Positions 59,897-64,000 of a stretch of 64,000 bases of DNA are shown one piece after another. Source of the DNA: Chloracidobacterium sp. GTDB taxonomy: Bacteria > Acidobacteriota > Blastocatellia > Pyrinomonadales > Pyrinomonadaceae. The translations under genes were made by a program, and so were the position numbers. The notes beneath the pieces are model-generated. The model saw only the letters and a list, made by a program, of their open reading frames with translations, made no database searches and was not told the DNA's origin. The stretch covers positions 124,001 through 188,000 of the forward strand of contig JADJXP010000002.1 of assembly GCA_016715795.1 (NCBI GenBank), written 5' to 3'. Within the stretch, counting starts at the first letter, position 1. Every line of letters starts with the position of its first letter.

Positions 59897-60962
59897 GGTT
59901 ATTTTTCTTAGGGACATAATAACCCTTGCGTGCCCGCACGGTGAGCTTTTCTTTTTCTTTGACCGTGACCTCGATCGTGCGAAGATCGCCCGGCTTGCCG
60001 GTGTCGTCCTCAGGGTAATAGCTGAGAACGTATTGCTGCGACAGATCGGCGGCGATACGGGCAAAGGCGGTGTTCATTTCGTCTTCGTCGATAGGCGAAT
60101 AGACGGCCCCGCCGGTCTGCTGTGTGATCTCGAGCATTCTGCGTTCGGCGGCAAGCGTGCGGATGTTGGCGTTGCCGGCGCGCACTCCCGTCCGCTTCAG
60201 GTTCTCAAAATCTTTTGTGCGCACGACATAGACCTGGCAATCGTTCACCTGCAGGGCGCGCGTCACATCGTCGAGCGTCGTCTTGAGGTCACTATATGTG
60301 TCTTCGCCGTCTGACACGATCACGATCACGCGGCGGCCCTCAGCCGACTTTAAGTATTGCGCAACCTCGATGATCCCATCGAGCAGCGCCGTCGCACCCT
60401 TAGGATCGGGGAACATCTCGATCGCCTTCGTAAGCAGGGAAAGATCGCGGGTCAGCGGCTGTTCAAGACGTGTGTAGTCGGCAACCGAGAACAGCGCGGC
60501 CATGTCTCTGTCGGGGCGAATGACGCGCTTGAAAAAGCGTGTTGCCGCATCCTTTTCAAACTCGCGCGCGAGCAGAACGCTTGACGAATTGTCGAAAAGC
60601 ATCGCCAGCCTGATCGGCGCTTCTGAGCGGAACATCTCAGCGACCTGCGCAGGCCGGCCGTCGATCTTTAGGTCAAAATCGATGAGCTTCAATGCCGCCA
60701 CAACGCGGCCGCTCTCGTCTGTGACCGAGACGGGTATCGGCACGAGCGCGGCCGCGACCTTGATCACGTCGCCATCGTCCTTTTTGTCGGGCGGCGTATC
60801 AACCGGCTTTGGCGTTGGCGATGGTGAGCTAACAACCGACGGGCCGGTGATGGAGCGTGGCGTCGGCGTGGGCGTCGGCTTTGCCCTTCCCGACTGCGCA
60901 GGAGAACTAACCGCGAAACACGCGAAAAATGCTAAAACAAAGAAGAAGGAGCGAGAACTCAT
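59892..60962 (-). CDS. VWFA-domain secreted protein, acidobacterial type
   Basis: About 356 residues from the ATG at 60962 (MSSRSFFFVLAFFACFAVSS). Signal peptide, a Pro/Thr-rich spacer, then the acidobacterial VWFA signature VTDESGRVVAALKLIDFDL and a VWA domain (RLAMLFDNSSSVL, IVSDGEDTYSD). The signal peptide region VLAFFACFAVS is encoded by a repeat word. The last codons fall in another palindrome. Confidence 0.88.
   Translation of the reverse strand: MSSRSFFFVLAFFACFAVSSPAQSGRAKPTPTPTPRSITGPSVVSSPSPTPKPVDTPPDKKDDGDVIKVAAALVPIPVSVTDESGRVVAALKLIDFDLKIDGRPAQVAEMFRSEAPIRLAMLFDNSSSVLLAREFEKDAATRFFKRVIRPDRDMAALFSVADYTRLEQPLTRDLSLLTKAIEMFPDPKGATALLDGIIEVAQYLKSAEGRRVIVIVSDGEDTYSDLKTTLDDVTRALQVNDCQVYVVRTKDFENLKRTGVRAGNANIRTLAAERRMLEITQQTGGAVYSPIDEDEMNTAFARIAADLSQQYVLSYYPEDDTGKPGDLRTIEVTVKEKEKLTVRARKGYYVPKKNNH
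60908..60937. repeat. ACCGCGAAA element half-copy within the signal peptide coding region
   Basis: TAACCGCGAAACACGCGAAA plus ATGCTAAAA matches the arms at 7382-7412 and 12745-12776. Here no second arm is visible. In the minus frame it encodes VLAFFACFAVS of the VWFA protein. Confidence 0.75.
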
Positions 60963-61036
60963 CAACCGAAATGTTTGATTACGAAAAGTCCCCAAAATAT
61001 GCCTCTCGCGGCGTCGGAACGCGGGCATCCTGCCCG

Positions 61037-61771
61037 CTATACGACGATCAGCTTCACCGCCGCTAACACCAGCACCAGCGCCAGCACGCGCCTGAGCGTT
61101 AGAGAGTCAAACTTCTTTGCACCCAATGTTGAGCCGACAAGTCCGCCGGCGACGGCCGCACCGACCCAGAACCAAACCTCGCCGGGCAGCACGCTGACCT
61201 GAGAGTAATTGCCCGCGAGGCCCGATGCGGAATTCACGAGGATGAAGAGCGCCGACACGCCCGCCGCCGTTTTTGTCTCGGACCAGTGCATCAACAGCAG
61301 CACTGGCGTCAGGAATATGCCACCGCCCACGCCGACGAGCCCCGACAGCAGCCCCATGGCCGCGCCGATCAGTAGAGCGACCGCGAGGTTCGGCTGCTTG
61401 ACCTCTTTATCGTCGGAGGCAAATTTCCACGCCAGCCGAAACGCCGCAAACAGCAGTACCAGCCCCAGAACGACGCGATACGCATTTGTCGGCAGCTTTA
61501 TCATTCCGCCGATAAAGGCAAACGGGATCGACGTCACGGCAAACGGCCAGAACGTGCCCCATTTGAAATGCCCGGCCCGCCAGAATTGTATCGTCCCGAT
61601 CGACGCCACAAACAGGTTCAGCACCAACGCCGTCGGCCGCGTCAGCTCGGGCGTCACGGCAAAGAACGCCATCACCGCCAAATACCCAGATGCCCCGCCA
61701 TGCCCGACCGAAGAGTACAGCACGGCAACAATGAAGATCGCGAGAATAATTAGTAATGTCGTTGGTTCCAT
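61037..61771 (-). CDS. TauE/SafE family sulfite/organic anion permease
   Basis: About 244 residues from the ATG at 61771 (MEPTTLLIILAIF). Eight transmembrane helices in two repeats, with YSSVGHGGASGYLAV and GLLSGLVGVGGGIFLTPVLL, the family signature. Likely exports sulfite, sulfoacetate or similar anions. Codons upstream overlap a palindromic element. Confidence 0.87.
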   Translation of the reverse strand: MEPTTLLIILAIFIVAVLYSSVGHGGASGYLAVMAFFAVTPELTRPTALVLNLFVASIGTIQFWRAGHFKWGTFWPFAVTSIPFAFIGGMIKLPTNAYRVVLGLVLLFAAFRLAWKFASDDKEVKQPNLAVALLIGAAMGLLSGLVGVGGGIFLTPVLLLMHWSETKTAAGVSALFILVNSASGLAGNYSQVSVLPGEVWFWVGAAVAGGLVGSTLGAKKFDSLTLRRVLALVLVLAAVKLIVV

Positions 61772-61800
61772 ATCCGAAGGCCGCGTAGCGGCAAGATGAT

Positions 61801-61932
61801 TGTAGCCGTGGGTTTCAACCCACGGAAATTGGATCGCAAACCAACCGTCGCGTCGCGACGATTGAATCAACCGTCGCTACGCGACGCGGATAACGGAAAC
61901 GCTCCTTCCGTGGGTTGAAACCCACGGCTACA
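61801..61932. repeat. REPIN-like palindromic element, word TGTAGCCGTGGGTTTCAA
   Basis: Perfect 27-bp inverted arms 61801-61827 and 61906-61932, each also a hairpin (CCGTGGGTTTCAACCCACGG). The 78-bp spacer has CGTCGCGACG and GTAGCG words. It begins just downstream of tauE's start and forms the last 21 codons of trmFO. Confidence 0.93.
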
Positions 61933-63381
61933 TTCAGGCATCGCTACGCGATGAAGCCACTCATCCCAATCTTTCAACGCCCGTTCGACCTGGACCATGT
62001 GCCGTTCGCGTTTGTTGCGGTGTTTTTTGCGGAGTTCTACGGGCATCGGCTCAAGTAATCCAAACGTTATATTCACCGGCTGAAAGTTCTTTGTCTCAAC
62101 GTTCGATACGTAGCGGCATAACGCGCCGATCGCGGATGTTACGGGAGCGACGAGCATTTGCTCGCCGCGTAAAGCACGCACCGCGTTTAGGCCCGCGAGC
62201 CAGCCTGTGGCGACGCTTTCGACGTAGCCCTCGACGCCGGTGATCTGGCCGGCGAAGAAGAGAAATGGATTCGCACGCGTCGCGAGCGTTTCGTTCAGGA
62301 TCTTTGGGCTGTTGATAAAGGTGTTGCGGTGTATCTGGCCGTATTGCAGGAATTCTGCGTTTTCGAGGCCTGGGATCAGCCGCAAAACTTTCGCCTGTTC
62401 GCCGTATTTCAGGTGGTTTTGAAAGCCGACCATGCCAAACGCGTCGGCCATGAGATTTTCTTGCCTCAACTGAACACAGGCGTACGGCTCGGCACCGGTT
62501 CGCGGGTCATATAGGCCCTTAGGCTTCATCGGGCCGTATCGCAAAGTATCAACGCCGCGACGAGCTAGTTCTTCGAGCGGCAAACACGCTTCGAACCACT
62601 GCGTCGATTCAAACCGCTTCACAGGCACCGAAATAGCTCCGGTCAACGCCTCGTAAAACGCGGCGTATTCCGCCTCATTCATCGGGCAATTGATGTAATC
62701 GTCGCCGCCCTTGCCATACCTCGCGGCCTTGAACGCGACCGACATATCTATCGAATCCGCCGCCACGATCGGCGCGATCGCGTCGTAAAAATACAACTGA
62801 TCGCCGCCCGTAAACCGCATAATGTCTGCCGTAAGTGCGTCAGACGTGAGCGGCCCGGTGGCGATCACCGTCGGAGTGCCGGTCGGAGTGCGGACACTCT
62901 TGTCCGCATCGCCGGTTCCTCCGGCGAACGGTACGTCGGTTTCACTCGGTTCACCCCTACTCGCGGCACGTCTGGACGCCGAAGCGGCGTCCATGCGGAC
63001 AAGAGTGTCCGCACTCCGAATCTCTTCGCGAACTATCTCAATGCGCGGATGCTGCTCGATCTTTTCGGTGATGTATTCGGCAAATTTCGCGCGGTCGACC
63101 GACAACGCCGCTCCGGCGGGGACGCGGGTTGCTTCCGCCGCTTCCATCACGAGCGAGCTGCCGCGGCGGAGTTCTTCTTTCAACAGATATGGTGCGCTGC
63201 CGGGCTCGTCAGACTTGAGCGAATTCGAGCAAACGATCTCAGCCAGCTTGTCCGTGCGGTGCGCGGGCGTCTGCATCACGGGCCGCATCTCATACAGCCG
63301 CACGTTTGCACCCAACCGCGCCGCCTGCCAGGCAGCCTCAACGCCCGCGAGGCCGCCGCCGACGATGTTGACTAACTCCAC
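61867..63381 (-). CDS. trmFO: Methylenetetrahydrofolate-tRNA-(uracil-54) methyltransferase, with two repeat insertions
   Basis: 504 residues against about 440 usual. FAD-binding VGGGLAGVEAA at the N-terminus, YEMRP, CSNSLKSDEPGSA, DAIAPIV and the C-terminal NFQPVNITFGLLEP match TrmFO, which makes ribothymidine 54 in tRNA using methylene-THF. Residues 122-166 come from a 135-bp palindromic element and the last 21 residues from another. Without these the protein would be about 438 residues. The core motifs are intact, so it is probably active. Confidence 0.93.
   Translation of the reverse strand: MELVNIVGGGLAGVEAAWQAARLGANVRLYEMRPVMQTPAHRTDKLAEIVCSNSLKSDEPGSAPYLLKEELRRGSSLVMEAAEATRVPAGAALSVDRAKFAEYITEKIEQHPRIEIVREEIRSADTLVRMDAASASRRAASRGEPSETDVPFAGGTGDADKSVRTPTGTPTVIATGPLTSDALTADIMRFTGGDQLYFYDAIAPIVAADSIDMSVAFKAARYGKGGDDYINCPMNEAEYAAFYEALTGAISVPVKRFESTQWFEACLPLEELARRGVDTLRYGPMKPKGLYDPRTGAEPYACVQLRQENLMADAFGMVGFQNHLKYGEQAKVLRLIPGLENAEFLQYGQIHRNTFINSPKILNETLATRANPFLFFAGQITGVEGYVESVATGWLAGLNAVRALRGEQMLVAPVTSAIGALCRYVSNVETKNFQPVNITFGLLEPMPVELRKKHRNKRERHMVQVERALKDWDEWLHRVAMPECSRGFQPTEGAFPLSASRSDG
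62884..63018. repeat. REPIN-like palindromic element inside trmFO, word TGCGGACACTCTTGTCCGCA
   Basis: Perfect 26-bp inverted arms 62884-62909 and 62993-63018, each also a hairpin TGCGGACA/TGTCCGCA. The 83-bp spacer holds CGCCGG/CCGGCG and GGACGCC/GGCGTCC hairpins. 135 bp equals exactly 45 codons, codon-phase aligned (codons 122-166). Confidence 0.95.
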
Positions 63382-63390
63382 ATCGAGAGT

Positions 63391-63708
63391 TTACCGCACC
63401 GAGACGCTTGTAACGCGCTTGCCGGCGAATATTCTCGCCATCGTACGGCAGTTGTCAAATATCTTTGACGTGACCACACCGGCGGTCGGTTCATCGACCA
63501 ATGCTGCCGAGCGTGAGGCCTTGATGAGCCAGGCAGCGGCCGCAGCGGCGTTGAGGTCGTAGGTCGGCGTCCATTCTTCGTGAAGTGGGGCGAGGCCGTT
63601 CGCGTCCTGTAATGCCGCCGCCGCGAGCGTTTCCTCAAGCTCTTCCTCGGTCAACGCGGGCTCGGCGTCCCACGCCGTTAGTAGTTTAAGTTTGTCTAAG
63701 TGTTCCAT
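63391..63708 (-). CDS. Hypothetical protein, possibly phage structural
   Basis: 105 residues: ALTEEELEETLAAAALQDANG, EEWTPTYDLNAAAAAAWLIK, ASRSAALVD. The LTEEEVE...DxxGLxP...W.PTYDLNAAAA pattern resembles phage proteins encoded near capsid genes, but I cannot fix the family. It lies nine bases upstream of trmFO on the same strand. Confidence 0.5.
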   Translation of the reverse strand: MEHLDKLKLLTAWDAEPALTEEELEETLAAAALQDANGLAPLHEEWTPTYDLNAAAAAAWLIKASRSAALVDEPTAGVVTSKIFDNCRTMARIFAGKRVTSVSVR

Positions 63709-63779
63709 AGGTGATAGGTGTTGAGGTGATAGGTGCTAGGTAGAAGGCTGAACACCTTTCACCTAGTACCTAACACCTT
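63709..63779. repeat. Palindromic element, word AGGTGATAGGTG
   Basis: Left iterated AGGTGATAGGTGTTGAGGTG (63709-63741 region) and right inverse ACACCTTTCACCTAGTACCT (63752-63779). It fills the junction between the two possible phage genes. Confidence 0.8.
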
Positions 63780-63783
63780 CGGT

Positions 63784-63999
63784 TTACTCTTTGTCAGCAA
63801 TGAGCATTGCCAAACACGTCGGCCTGACGACCTTCGCGCCGTAAACGTGGAGGCCCTTGACGGCGTCGCCGAAGCGTTTTTCGGGCTTGTAGTTTTGCAG
63901 GTCGACGACCTGTTCGACGTAGGCCGTGCCGCGGCTGTGGCCGGCGATGATCTTGTACTTCGCACCCGAAGTGTTGGGCACGTTGTTCGATTTGAGGAT
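63784..63999 (-). CDS. Possible phage coat/structural protein, C-terminal part (5' truncated by window edge)
   Basis: Open to the window end, ILKSNNVPNTSGAKYKIIAG, then HSRGTAYVEQVVDLQNYKPE, KRFGDAVKGLHVYGAKVVRP and LAMLIADKE. The ending GLHVYGAKVVRPxCLAMLI is typical of phage major capsid protein C-termini (..GLyvyGaKVv.P..l). Together with the 63391 gene this may be a prophage edge; confidence is low. Confidence 0.4.
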   Translation of the reverse strand: MLKSNNVPNTSGAKYKIIAGHSRGTAYVEQVVDLQNYKPEKRFGDAVKGLHVYGAKVVRPTCLAMLIADKE

Positions 64000-64000
64000 G

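Noticed and set aside
63709..63779. Tandem AGGTGATAGGTG words as a CRISPR-like array
   Set aside because: Units are adjacent without spacers, inverted on the right side, and no cas gene is near.

Overview
The window looks like chromosomal DNA of an acidobacterium, most likely of the Blastocatellia/Pyrinomonadaceae type. This is inferred from gene families: two acidobacterial-style VWFA proteins, an Oar-like TonB-dependent receptor with an N-terminal carboxypeptidase-regulatory domain, several secreted TonB-C-terminal proteins, a zinc-ribbon plus Asn-rich membrane protein, and moderately high GC. No rRNA or CRISPR array is visible.

Layout. 1-5.2 kb is the end of a polysaccharide-type operon (carbamoyltransferase, GT-C-like membrane protein, asparagine synthase, methyltransferase). 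5.2-19.6 kb is mixed housekeeping and envelope genes: subtilase, patatin, RRM protein, DUF58 protein, a frameshifted toxin-antitoxin pair, an unusual methyltransferase fusion, an Asp/Glu racemase, a SpoIIM-like protein, an ABC exporter, GTP cyclohydrolase II and a TPR protein. 19.8-23.2 kb is a large TonB-dependent receptor behind an excellent sigma-54 promoter. 25.5-40.7 kb is, on the minus strand, a long translation/transcription operon: tRNA-Tyr, tRNA-Gly, tRNA-Thr, hicB, hicA, tuf, rpmG, tRNA-Trp, secE, nusG, rplK, rplA, rplJ, rplL, rpoB, rpoC. 40.8-64 kb holds xerD, a regulator/membrane-protein operon, a prepilin with a probable sigma-54 promoter, ettA, parDE, a MenC-like enolase-superfamily enzyme, two VWFA proteins, a lytic transglycosylase, brnTA, an S9 peptidase, xerC, a TauE/SafE permease, trmFO, and at the right edge what may be the end of a prophage structural module.

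The most unusual feature is a set of short palindromic elements (about 25-135 bp). They are built from at least nine different iterated sequence words, each with inverted arms, and sit in gene junctions throughout the window. Several have entered coding sequence. A 135-bp element with perfect 26-bp inverted arms adds exactly 45 codons inside trmFO, a second element supplies the last 21 codons of trmFO, another word encodes part of a signal peptide, and another lies inside a methyltransferase. The architecture recalls REPINs, and the intragenic copies recall Rickettsia palindromic elements, but the words are unlike those I know. Other points of interest are a hicBA module placed between tRNA-Thr and tuf, a 67-residue eight-cysteine insertion in RpoB, and a toxin-antitoxin pair in which both genes carry an apparent extra T.
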